Origin: Coriobacteriia bacterium
GTDB lineage: Bacteria; Actinomycetota; Coriobacteriia; Coriobacteriales; Eggerthellaceae
Assembly (NCBI GenBank): GCA_030537355.1
Contig: JAUNNF010000004.1
Location: 1-64,000, forward strand
Direction: 5' to 3'
DNA length: 64,000 bases
The notes under the pieces are model-generated. The model was given only the letters and a program-made list of their open reading frames with translations. It did no database searches and was not told the DNA's origin. How positions within the stretch are numbered: position 1 is the stretch's first letter; the number at the start of each line of letters is the position of its first letter. Position numbers and translations under genes: made by a program. Shown piece by piece: positions 8,768-16,546 of the stretch.

Positions 8768-9848
8768 CTACTACTCTGTCTAATTCAGCGAGAAAAGCAT
8801 CAATATCTTCGCGAGTAATACCACCAACAACTCCAACACGTAAGTGAGTTGGTTTAAAATCGCCAAAACCAGTAGCCACAATCCAGCCACGCCTGTCTAG
8901 CTCTTTCTTAACTGCTGGAGCACTCATGCCACCACCTAGCTCAAACACAACAAGGAAATTTCCTCTATCCTCAGGAGAAACAATTGATGTGTCGTAACCA
9001 CGCGCATTTATTTGTTCGCGTAAGTAATCACAAAGCTCCTTATGGTGAGCATAGTAGTTATCCATACCGTACTCATTTACTAAATAATCTAGAACTTCAT
9101 GCATTACATAAATAAGTGTTGTGTTTGGAGTAAACGGAGTTTCTTGTTCCTCGTAGCGTTTTAAAACTTTTCTATAGTCAAAATAAAAGCGAGTAGAAGT
9201 TGAACGGTCAAGTAAGTTAATCGCCTTATCTGATAACGCTACAGTTGCGAGTCCAGGTGGAATTAAAAATCCTTTTTGAGAGCAACCAAGTACACAATCT
9301 ACTCCCCACTCTGTCATTTTTACAGGATGAACCATCATGCCAGAAATTGCATCTACAACAAGCACACAATCGTCTCTATCGGCAATCAAATCACCAATTG
9401 GTTTTAATTTATTTAAAACGCCAGTTGATGTCTCATGATAGGTCATGATAATGCCAGCTAGATTAGGATGCGAATCGACAAAGTCCTTAACCTCGTTATA
9501 ATCATATGATTTGCATGCTTCATATCCAAGCTTTGTGACATTTAAGTTGTAAGCCTCGCAAATTTGATAGAATCTGTTGCCAAAGTTTCCTACACTGATT
9601 ACTAAAACTTCATCATTAGGCGAAAAGAAGTTAGCAACACTTGATTCCATAGCACCAGTACCAGAGCAAGTTATTGGAAATGCAAATCCACCATCAAGAC
9701 CAACAATCTGTCGTAGATATTCACAAGTTTCAGTATAGATTCTGTGAAAATCCTCGCATCTGTGATAGATAACTGGTGTTGACATTAAGTCAACGAATTT
9801 CTGATCCCCTTGTGTTGGACCAGGAGCTAAAATAAATTTTTCTTCCAT
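8751..9848 (-). CDS. Class-V aminotransferase (alanine-glyoxylate/serine-pyruvate type)
   Basis: This 365-aa PLP enzyme begins with the family signature LAPGPTQGD. D166 in VVDAISG and K192 in CSQKGF are the expected PLP-contacting Asp and Schiff-base Lys. The family includes serine-pyruvate, alanine-glyoxylate and 2-aminoethylphosphonate transaminases; no phosphonate gene is nearby. It is the first gene of a five-gene minus-strand operon, and the 96-bp A+T-rich gap upstream should hold the divergent promoters for it and the methyltransferase. Confidence 0.85.
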   Translation of the reverse strand: MEEKFILAPGPTQGDQKFVDLMSTPVIYHRCEDFHRIYTETCEYLRQIVGLDGGFAFPITCSGTGAMESSVANFFSPNDEVLVISVGNFGNRFYQICEAYNLNVTKLGYEACKSYDYNEVKDFVDSHPNLAGIIMTYHETSTGVLNKLKPIGDLIADRDDCVLVVDAISGMMVHPVKMTEWGVDCVLGCSQKGFLIPPGLATVALSDKAINLLDRSTSTRFYFDYRKVLKRYEEQETPFTPNTTLIYVMHEVLDYLVNEYGMDNYYAHHKELCDYLREQINARGYDTSIVSPEDRGNFLVVFELGGGMSAPAVKKELDRRGWIVATGFGDFKPTHLRVGVVGGITREDIDAFLAELDRVVDEIQA

Positions 9849-9944
9849 GATTAACCTCTTTTGTTGTCAATTAATTTTATGAGATATTATATTATAAGAA
9901 AAAGTTTTTTTACTTTATATTTTGTAAGGTTATAATATTTATTT

Positions 9945-10670
9945 ATGAGCAAAATAAAAACATTTAAAATATACCTAGAGCAAACTCAAGTTAACGGTAA
10001 AAAAAGATACTTTTATACAGTAAAAATAGGTATTCGAGCAGCCCTAGCGCATTTTAGAGATTGTCTTGATAGTTTTAAAGATAAAAAAATTTGTGGCTGC
10101 TCTTTGGTTAAATATGTGCCTTCGTTATACCGAGAGACAAAAGGCTCAACTGGAACCCAGGCATCGAAGTATTTTGCTTTGGATAAAATCTTTGAAAATC
10201 AAAAATTTAGTGCAAATGATAAGTTTGTTGATATTGGATGTGGAAAAGCACGTGTATTGGCGCATTTAATTGATAAAAATTTTCCTGGAAAATTATATGG
10301 TATTGAAATTAATCACGATGTGGCAGAGTTTGCAAAAGCCTGGACAGTCAAATATCACAATATTACTATAATAGAAGGTGATGTATTTGAGCACGATTTA
10401 GATACATACAATATCTTCTTTCTGGGAAGACCTTTTGAAACTGAATATTTTATTAAGTTTATAGACAAATTTGAAAAAGAAATCACTCGCCCTGTAAAGT
10501 TCTTTTATTGGTGGGATAACCAGTCTGGAAATTATTTAGATAATAGACCTGGATGGAAACTAAACAAGAGATCATTTATATACAGAAATAAAATTCTATA
10601 TGTATCACCTTTTCCGCAAAGATATTCTATTTGGACATATACACCATCGAGAAAAAATGGTGGAGCATAG
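9945..10670 (+). CDS. Class I SAM-dependent methyltransferase
   Basis: This 241-aa protein has SAM-binding motif I (FVDIGCGKARVL, about residues 97-108), an acidic second strand (YGIEINHDVAEF) and a short post-III loop. The substrate is unknown. Its last codons, encoding NGGA and the stop, lie inside the 48-bp attL repeat, so the gene's 3' end overlaps the 3' end of the tRNA-Ala target. In an uninfected chromosome this gene and tRNA-Ala would therefore converge and overlap. Confidence 0.8.
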   Translation: MSKIKTFKIYLEQTQVNGKKRYFYTVKIGIRAALAHFRDCLDSFKDKKICGCSLVKYVPSLYRETKGSTGTQASKYFALDKIFENQKFSANDKFVDIGCGKARVLAHLIDKNFPGKLYGIEINHDVAEFAKAWTVKYHNITIIEGDVFEHDLDTYNIFFLGRPFETEYFIKFIDKFEKEITRPVKFFYWWDNQSGNYLDNRPGWKLNKRSFIYRNKILYVSPFPQRYSIWTYTPSRKNGGA

Positions 10671-10702
10671 GGGGCTCGAACCCCTGACCTCAGGCTTGCA
10701 AA
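10655..10702. other. Prophage attachment site attL
   Basis: A 48-bp stretch (starting AAATGGTGGAGCATAG, ending GGCTTGCAAA) is identical to positions 46860-46907. It equals the 3' half of tRNA-Ala, from the anticodon loop to beyond the CCA end. It marks the left boundary of the prophage. Confidence 0.95.
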
Positions 10703-10824
10703 TGCAAGAGGCATAATCAGGCATAACACCTCATAAACAAGCAAATTTCTTGCAAGCATTAACTAATATTGCATAAATGCAATACTAATATCTAGCAGGG
10801 ATGACAATCCTTTAAAAATACAGA

Positions 10825-10842
10825 TGTCACCAACTTGTCACC
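10825..10842. repeat. Integrase arm-type site candidate, left arm
   Basis: Two direct copies of TGTCACC start at 10825 and 10836 (11 bp apart) within GATGTCACCAACTTGTCACC. A nearly identical pair sits at 46783-46799 near attR. Paired short repeats on both sides of an att core fit binding sites for the integrase N-terminal domain. Confidence 0.6.
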
Positions 10843-10845
10843 ACC

Positions 10846-10920
10846 TGGAAGCGGAGACGGGAATCGAACCCGTGACCTCTTGGTTATGAGCCAAGTGAGC
10901 TACCTCTGCTCTACTCCGCG
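10846..10920 (-). tRNA. Prophage-encoded tRNA-Met(CAT), initiator-like
   Basis: A complete 75-nt cloverleaf with encoded CCA can be drawn: acceptor CGCGGAG/CTCCGCT, D stem GAGC/GCTC, anticodon stem CTTGG/CCAAG around CTCATAA, and T stem ACGGG/CCCGT with TTCGATT. Position 1 cannot pair with position 72 (C1 x T72), and the CGCGG start resembles initiator tRNAs. The 29-31 stem is TGG rather than the canonical GGG. A CAT anticodon could also belong to tRNA-Ile2. It lies inside the prophage, between attL and the first phage gene. Confidence 0.88.
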
Positions 10921-10946
10921 GTATTATACACTAAACTCTTAATATA

Positions 10947-11216
10947 TTAAGAGTTTTTGGTTCTTTTGTGCTTCGCTCTTGACTTTGGTACATTTTTCTG
11001 CATTACATCTTTAATATCATCGAATAATCCTATTAGTTCAGAAATCTGTGCTATACACATATACAAGGCATCAATGTTCTTCTCATTGTGTTCATCAGAA
11101 ACTTCTAGTGTTCCTTTGAAAAACCGCAATTCGATAATAAAAAAGATTAAAGAAAAAATTAAGCACAAGAAAGCACCAATTACCATAATCATTGATATAA
11201 ATATTGCTTGATCCAT
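10947..11216 (-). CDS. Small phage membrane protein
   Basis: This 89-aa protein has one long hydrophobic segment (about residues 5-30), an acidic helical middle and a basic tail. It is the last gene of the late operon, next to attL, a position often held by lysis genes, so a holin-like or spanin-like role is possible. No family is recognised. Confidence 0.6.
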   Translation of the reverse strand: MDQAIFISMIMVIGAFLCLIFSLIFFIIELRFFKGTLEVSDEHNEKNIDALYMCIAQISELIGLFDDIKDVMQKNVPKSRAKHKRTKNS

Positions 11217-11222
11217 AATAAC

Positions 11223-11597
11223 CTACTTATTCTCGCCCACAATGTAGTTATATTCTTCTTGGGTAATAGCACCACGTTCTAAAAGCTTGTTTACGCGATC
11301 TAGATCCCAGAGACCATTTTCATAATAAAATTTATATTTTTCAATTGTTTCAGACCAATTTTTGTCATTACCTTTAACTTCGGCAATAAAATCTTCATCT
11401 TTTGCAAGTAAATAATCTAAATCTGCTTGCATCTTTATAAGAACGCCTTCAACTACACCCCAGTCTTCAGCTTTTATTTTATACTCTAGGTAATTCCAGC
11501 CATTTTCGCCTTGTACTAGATTTTTTCTAATAAAAGTACAAGATTCAGTTTTTTCGATTAATGCTGGTCTGTTGTCTGATTGTGATTTTTGCCACAT
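11223..11597 (-). CDS. XkdX-like small tail-region protein
   Basis: This 124-aa protein ends with GLWDLDRV followed by ITQEEYNYIVGE, which resembles the C-terminus of XkdX-family proteins from Gram-positive siphovirus tail operons. Its ATG lies 40 nt inside the reverse transcriptase gene, so the two are probably translationally coupled. It is acidic and does not look like the basic DGR accessory protein Avd. Confidence 0.6.
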   Translation of the reverse strand: MWQKSQSDNRPALIEKTESCTFIRKNLVQGENGWNYLEYKIKAEDWGVVEGVLIKMQADLDYLLAKDEDFIAEVKGNDKNWSETIEKYKFYYENGLWDLDRVNKLLERGAITQEEYNYIVGENK

Positions 11598-12658
11598 CTT
11601 AGCCTCCTATCATATCTACTTATCTTCTTTCTAATTGCTCTTTTAGAACAATATGGTTTTACCCATTTTTGATAATTGTTATAGACATTGGCATGCTTTG
11701 TCCATCCTGCAAAGCTCATAAATTGTCGAGCAGTAAAGATATTTGCACCTTTTTTATTAATAGCTCGAGCTTTACGTGAAAGTCTATATAGTAAGTTTTT
11801 ACGTAAGGTAACTCTATTTCTATAAAATCTAAAACCCATAAAATCTAAGGAATAATCATCCTCAATACCTAGCCTATTGATAAGCCAGTTTGGTTTAAGC
11901 TCTAGATCTAATTTTTCTCTTAAGTATTTACCTACAGCTTTTGCGATTTTGAAAAGCTTACGTTTATTGCTATCTAGCACTATCATGTCATCCATATAAC
12001 GCATATAGTATCTAGCATGCAACTCTTCTTTAATATAATGGTCAAGTGCCGTTAAATAAAAGTTAGCATACCATTGACTTGTATAAAAACCTAAAGGTAT
12101 GCCACGCGTTATTATTTCACCATCACATCTAACATCTACGAAGCTACATAAAACCGCTAAAAATTTTTTATCTTTGATAATTTTGGTTAGTTTTGCTTTT
12201 AAAATATCATGATTCACGTTTTCAAAATATTTACGAATATCCATCTTCAGATAGTATTTAGTACCCTTGTAATCATTTTTAATCCATTTTTCAAGATACT
12301 TACGTCCACTGACGCATCCACGTTCAGGAATCGAACCATTAACGTGTCTATACATTGGCTTCATAAATATTGGCGAAACAACGTTCATAGCCATATGATG
12401 CAATATTTGCTCTCTACGTTTTGGCCTTATAATCTTGCGAATTTTTCCACATGATCCATCTTTGATATATTTAGACGTATGATCTTCTATAACACCTTTA
12501 AGAGCATAATTACGAGCATTTATAATGGCCTGCTTTGGATTATTGTTAAATAACCTTGTATGCTTATCGTCTTTAGAATTTAAGGCGTAATCATGATATG
12601 CAAGTATAATGTTCTCATCTGATAGAAATTTACGCCACAAGTCATTATATGACTTCAA
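11558..12658 (-). CDS. Diversity-generating retroelement reverse transcriptase
   Basis: This 366-aa RT has the catalytic aspartates in KMDIRKYF (D140) and YMDD (221-224, D223/D224). It also has IPLGFYTSQ at 187-195, matching the LGxxxSQ form of motif 4 typical of DGR reverse transcriptases. There is no maturase or endonuclease domain as in group II introns, and no msr-msd RNA as in retrons. It lies just downstream of a template repeat whose partner is in the adjacent variable protein gene. Known DGR RTs copy TR RNA with adenine-specific errors and return the cDNA to the VR. No Avd accessory gene is recognisable nearby. Confidence 0.95.
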   Translation of the reverse strand: MKSYNDLWRKFLSDENIILAYHDYALNSKDDKHTRLFNNNPKQAIINARNYALKGVIEDHTSKYIKDGSCGKIRKIIRPKRREQILHHMAMNVVSPIFMKPMYRHVNGSIPERGCVSGRKYLEKWIKNDYKGTKYYLKMDIRKYFENVNHDILKAKLTKIIKDKKFLAVLCSFVDVRCDGEIITRGIPLGFYTSQWYANFYLTALDHYIKEELHARYYMRYMDDMIVLDSNKRKLFKIAKAVGKYLREKLDLELKPNWLINRLGIEDDYSLDFMGFRFYRNRVTLRKNLLYRLSRKARAINKKGANIFTARQFMSFAGWTKHANVYNNYQKWVKPYCSKRAIRKKISRYDRRLRCGKNHNQTTDQH

Positions 12659-12767
12659 TTCTTATCCTCTCACTCGCTGTCGGCTGCTACCTACTGGCGA
12701 GGCTTGCTACGAGATAATTTCAACATTCCGCCAGGAAGAGCAATCACATTAAAATAAACGATAAGCT

Positions 12768-12871
12768 AGGCAGGCACCATAGTTCCAATTCGAATTCGAA
12801 AACGCATTGTTCAGGTTCAGGGCGAACGCACCACAATTCAAACCGTTGTTGCACGCACCACCGTGAATCGC
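12768..12871 (-). repeat. DGR template repeat (TR)
   Basis: This 104-nt segment aligns without gaps to the VR at 13003-13106. Ninety-five positions are identical, and the nine differences all fall at adenines of the TR coding strand (T on the plus strand). The TR has 21 adenines, clustered as nine AAY codons when read in the VR frame; none of the other 83 positions differ. It lies between the target gene and the RT gene in the same orientation, in a 319-nt stretch with no ORF. Confidence 0.97.
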
Positions 12872-12931
12872 TGGACAAAACAGCACCCCACGTGATTGCA
12901 ATCCCTTATCTTTTATTAATTATATACTATT

Positions 12932-12951
12932 GAGGGGAGGGATCTCCCCTC
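12932..12951 (-). other. DGR target-site stem-loop downstream of VR
   Basis: GAGGGGAG and CTCCCCTC form a perfect 8-bp stem around a 4-nt loop, 26 nt past the target gene's stop codon and 51 nt past the VR end. Hairpins with this stem and loop size just after the VR are known to stimulate retrohoming in other DGRs. It lacks a clear U-run on the minus strand, so it is not a typical terminator. Confidence 0.75.
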
Positions 12952-12977
12952 TTGTTCGCTTACGCTCACAATTCACC

Positions 12978-14576
12978 CTACCTAACAAGTGGCTTGCAAG
13001 AAAGGCAGGCACCATAGTTCCAATTCGAACGCGAAAACGCATAGTTCAGGTCCAGGGCGAACGCACCACAAACCAAACCGCCGTTGCACGCACCACCGTG
13101 AAGCGCATACATATTCGCGCCATTATAAGCATAATCACACTCGTAAGTAGTAGCAGAGCCACCAGCCGAGCTTGGCAACATAGATTCATTAGCACCGTCT
13201 AGCTTTGTTATATAGCCATTAGGTACACCTACAGCAGGCTCTAAGTAGCCTGAGCCATTTGAATTATAACCTGTTCCTGTAGAACCATCAGCTGTAGAAT
13301 ACGTAAGCTTCATTTTGTATCTTTTAGAAGCGTCAGAAACTAGACCTTGAAATCTACGCCACTGATTTCCCCACCAGTTCTCTATACCAAATACTTTAAC
13401 ACCAGTAGCAGTATGATCGGCATCAGCACCCCAGAACAAGCCTTTGGTGTCCATTGTGCCAGGATTTAATAGATTAGCAGCAGAACTACCGCCTGTATAA
13501 TGACCGTAGCCATAAACATCTTGAGTATTGAGATTTTTACCCATTAATATTAATAGGTAATTAATCATATCAACGTCACATTTAACTTCAGTGTTCCATT
13601 CAATTTCAGATGCTGTAATATTATTTAATCTAGCACGATCTAACTCTGTTTGACCTGATTGCTGATAACCAATAGAAGTACCTGAAATAGAGCGCATCCT
13701 GTTGTTAGAATCATAAGATCCATTATATGCTGCAATGTAGCAGAAATCCATTTCGTTTCCGTTCATATCTAAGAATGGATAGCATTTGAAATCATTGTCA
13801 GCTTTATATGCAGCAATATATACACTAAAGCTGTTGTTGTCGTCTTCATCAGGAACTACCTTAATATAAAACTTAGGAAACTCAATCATTAAGTTTCCAT
13901 CATAATTAAGATTGTTATAGTCAGAAGGTGTTCCGTCAAGCTTTTTACTATAATCATTTGGATTTACATAATAATCACGAGTTCCGTTACGTTTAACCAT
14001 ACATGGCTTACCAAAGAAAAACGCATCTTCCCAAGAACCATAATTGAATATACCAGTTTGAAAATCCATATGTGCTGGTGTTGCACCAATTGCATCCAAT
14101 AGATAGGTTACTGCTTGAGCAGGGTCTGCTTCCGAACCATTAACATGAAATCCGTAAATACCTGGTCTATCAAAGTATTTCATTTTTAGATCAATGTCAC
14201 CACCGACACCTGTAATATGCTCATTAAATGGTGCAGAACAACCAGAAACATTTGAACAAATAATCGTATATTCATTTCCAACGGGCAAAGATATGTCGAT
14301 CGGTACACCGTTATATTCATATGTACCATAAACCGCATGATCTTTATCTTTCTTGATAGTTACTGTTGCGCCTGTAATCGGTGTTTCTTGAGCATTGTTA
14401 ATAACTAATTCAAGATGCAAAAGACAAGTTAATTGATATTTAGTAAGGTCAATTCTGGCTTTTTTATCTTGGCCTAAAACACTCTCACCATTAACTAAAA
14501 CATCGTCAACGTTGCCTCCGCCACCACTACCGCCACCCATCGCAGCGGCAAGTGCTAAAGCTTCTTCTGCATTCAT
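12978..14576 (-). CDS. DGR variable protein: phage tail-tip/receptor-binding protein with C-type-lectin-like end
   Basis: This 532-aa protein has a glycine-rich N-terminus followed by an appendage-type segment (VDDVLVNGESVLGQ), a middle structural part, and a C-terminal region rich in G, W, N and Y (ENWWGNQWRRFQG, ALHGGACNGG) typical of CLec/FGE-fold DGR targets. The VR encodes residues 491-525. Residues that differ from the TR-encoded version are L492 (TR Ile), G499, V502, D509, Y512 and R516 (all TR Asn). The last codons after the VR are fixed (SCKPLVR). Its start overlaps the stop of the upstream tail gene. It probably displays the ligand-binding surface at the tail tip. Confidence 0.93.
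   Translation of the reverse strand: MNAEEALALAAAMGGGSGGGGNVDDVLVNGESVLGQDKKARIDLTKYQLTCLLHLELVINNAQETPITGATVTIKKDKDHAVYGTYEYNGVPIDISLPVGNEYTIICSNVSGCSAPFNEHITGVGGDIDLKMKYFDRPGIYGFHVNGSEADPAQAVTYLLDAIGATPAHMDFQTGIFNYGSWEDAFFFGKPCMVKRNGTRDYYVNPNDYSKKLDGTPSDYNNLNYDGNLMIEFPKFYIKVVPDEDDNNSFSVYIAAYKADNDFKCYPFLDMNGNEMDFCYIAAYNGSYDSNNRMRSISGTSIGYQQSGQTELDRARLNNITASEIEWNTEVKCDVDMINYLLILMGKNLNTQDVYGYGHYTGGSSAANLLNPGTMDTKGLFWGADADHTATGVKVFGIENWWGNQWRRFQGLVSDASKRYKMKLTYSTADGSTGTGYNSNGSGYLEPAVGVPNGYITKLDGANESMLPSSAGGSATTYECDYAYNGANMYALHGGACNGGLVCGAFALDLNYAFSRSNWNYGACLSCKPLVR
13003..13106 (-). repeat. DGR variable repeat (VR)
   Basis: The VR lies at the 3' end of the tail-tip gene. Codon changes relative to the TR are ATT to CTT, AAC to GGC, AAT to GTT, AAC to GAC, AAT to TAT and AAT to CGT. 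The conserved 27-nt 3' part with no changes (13003-13029) is the likely initiation-of-mutagenic-homing region. Homology ends sharply at 13106. Confidence 0.97.
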
Positions 14577-15574
14577 TATTTACCCCCTTTATTTTCAGGC
14601 GTAATAAACGCAATATCATATGCATAATAATGATCTTCGCTTGGCTGTTCACCATTTGCTACAGCCATTAACTTGTAGGAATCTGTCATATTAAGTTGCT
14701 GATTAGAATATTCTTCATAATTGTATGTCTCACCACTTAATGAACCTAAATAGAAGTCTGCTGTTTCGTCATCTGCAGCCAAATCATCTAAATACCATTC
14801 TTCAGATGTCTTATCAGAAGCATCAAGTGTTATTGTGCGTGCAGTCTGATCTATTTCAAAATCAATTTCTTCGTGGCCTTCACCCTCTACATTATTTGAA
14901 GCTTTTCCGCCAGTAATTTGAGGTTGAGGTGTAATTTCAGCTTGAATTTTAATAATAGCACCATATTCAAGATCATCTTCTCCAGAAGCTTCTGCTCTTT
15001 GTCTAACAAACAATTCAATTTCATCATGTAAGTCAACATCAAATGTCACATCTGTTTGTTTTACACCATTGACATATGCATCAAAATCATAACCACTCAG
15101 TGAACTATCATAAGAAACTGAAATCTCATAATCTCCAGCATCTTCTTCATATATTGCTGCTGCATTAACTGCATTATAAACAGGAACATTATAATTTTCT
15201 GTATCGATAGTACGCTGTTCTGTACCATCCTGTGTCAAAGTAAAAGTATTACTATCTTCGCCAGAAAGTTCGTTTACAGGGTTTTGTAATGTCGGGGTTA
15301 CTTCTGCGGAACCAAACTCAACCCATCTACTTTTAGAACGATACATAATTTTTTTAGTGTCTAGAATAAGGATTAATGAACCGAAAGCAATTTTTTTACC
15401 ATAATAAGTATCAGGCAAGTATGCAGAACTTAATGCTTTACCAAAAATTTCAAAAACCTTTTTTCCTTTAATTTGATAGTTATACTCTTCGAGAATAACA
15501 AGATATTCCTGATCTTGTAAATAAACAGCATCCTTTTTACCGTATTTCAGTTTGTTTTTCTTAAATAGCCCCAT
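14576..15574 (-). CDS. Phage tail/baseplate appendage protein
   Basis: This 332-aa protein has an N-terminal lysine-rich segment (MGLFKKNKLKYGKKD) and a long acidic, beta-rich region with Ig-like character (EDAGDYEISVSYD, YVNGVKQTD). No catalytic motif is seen. It overlaps the start of the DGR target gene, so the two are probably co-translated; it may be the scaffold or connector holding the variable protein. The family is not recognised. Confidence 0.65.
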   Translation of the reverse strand: MGLFKKNKLKYGKKDAVYLQDQEYLVILEEYNYQIKGKKVFEIFGKALSSAYLPDTYYGKKIAFGSLILILDTKKIMYRSKSRWVEFGSAEVTPTLQNPVNELSGEDSNTFTLTQDGTEQRTIDTENYNVPVYNAVNAAAIYEEDAGDYEISVSYDSSLSGYDFDAYVNGVKQTDVTFDVDLHDEIELFVRQRAEASGEDDLEYGAIIKIQAEITPQPQITGGKASNNVEGEGHEEIDFEIDQTARTITLDASDKTSEEWYLDDLAADDETADFYLGSLSGETYNYEEYSNQQLNMTDSYKLMAVANGEQPSEDHYYAYDIAFITPENKGGK

Positions 15575-15584
15575 TGGTTTCCTC

Positions 15585-15920
15585 CTAATCTTTTTTTATA
15601 TTTAGTGCTTTATATCTTTCATGCAAACTATCTATATGCGAATTTCCTTCGAGATCATGATAGCTTTCATATAGATCATCAATTGATTTAGCTTCAGTAG
15701 GCCTAATATGTCCTCGATCTAGACATTCTGTCATCCTATTTTCAAGCTTTTCTCCAGTTATGTGCCGTAGAGCACGTGACATGATTTCTATCTTCTCAAC
15801 TAAAGCTTTAAAAAATGAACAGCCTTTCTTAATATAGGCAACAACAAAGCCTAGAGCTCCAATACAGACAGCATCGATAATTGCCGATAAAGTATGTTGC
15901 AGATCAAACGAAAATTCCAT
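15585..15920 (-). CDS. Phage membrane protein, holin candidate
   Basis: This 111-aa protein has one hydrophobic segment (IIDAVCIGALGFVVAYI, about residues 13-30) and a charged soluble C-terminus with the DLYESYHDLEGNSHIDSLHE-type pattern seen in holin-associated proteins of Gram-positive phages. It lies among tail genes and no endolysin follows. Holin function is an inference from size and topology. Confidence 0.55.
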   Translation of the reverse strand: MEFSFDLQHTLSAIIDAVCIGALGFVVAYIKKGCSFFKALVEKIEIMSRALRHITGEKLENRMTECLDRGHIRPTEAKSIDDLYESYHDLEGNSHIDSLHERYKALNIKKD

Positions 15921-15928
15921 ACTATCAC

Positions 15929-16546
15929 CTACTTATTCTCCTCGAGTATTCTCCTTACGTCTTCACGTAACTCTTCTGGTACATCTTCGAGGGTAATTTC
16001 TCCACGAATTATTCTGCGGGCATATGCCTTACATATAGCCTTACTATTGGCATTTTTATTTTTCATTTCTTCAGGGATTAGTTCGTATAAGTCACAGATA
16101 GCATTATCTGTATCGTCTTCAAAGTCAGGCAATTCATTTAATAATTCCTGATTTTTTCGTTTTCTTTCTATTTCTTTATCGTGTTTTTCTTTTAGTCTTT
16201 TGTGTTCTAAAATTTCTGCAGGAGTATAAACATGATAAATTTGTATTTGCTCAACCTGTTTATTTTCTGCTTCTTTAGACCATCCTTCAAATCCTGTTGC
16301 CTCAACTTCTTTGTACACACCATTATTATCGGCAAAAAGCCATTTTCCTTTTTCGGGTGTTGATTTTTCTTCATTAATTGTTTTAACAACAGAACCATTA
16401 TCTAATACATGTGAATCATAGACAATGTTTTCTGGCTGCAATAATTTATATGTAATTATATTATCCTGCTCAGAATTCTTTAAACAACCTTTTGTTAAGT
16501 CAGGATTTTGAATTTCTAATCCCGTTTTTTCATCAAAAATTCTCAT
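15929..16546 (-). CDS. Phage tail-region protein of unknown function
   Basis: This 205-aa protein has an N-terminal beta-rich part, then a charged helical segment rich in K/E (about 105-135), and an acidic C-terminus. It joins end to end with the collar-domain gene upstream. It could be a tail-fibre assembly or chaperone-type protein, but no family is recognised. Confidence 0.6.
   Translation of the reverse strand: MRIFDEKTGLEIQNPDLTKGCLKNSEQDNIITYKLLQPENIVYDSHVLDNGSVVKTINEEKSTPEKGKWLFADNNGVYKEVEATGFEGWSKEAENKQVEQIQIYHVYTPAEILEHKRLKEKHDKEIERKRKNQELLNELPDFEDDTDNAICDLYELIPEEMKNKNANSKAICKAYARRIIRGEITLEDVPEELREDVRRILEENK

Noticed and set aside
10846-10920. Host tRNA gene displaced by the prophage
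   Set aside because: It lies between attL and the first phage gene, inside the prophage boundaries defined by the 48-bp repeat.
11223-11597. Avd accessory protein
   Set aside because: The protein is acidic and its C-terminus resembles XkdX; it lacks the basic helical pattern of Avd.
11558-12658. Group II intron or retron reverse transcriptase
   Set aside because: There is no maturase or endonuclease domain, no intron RNA and no msr-msd, while a perfect adenine-specific TR/VR pair is present.
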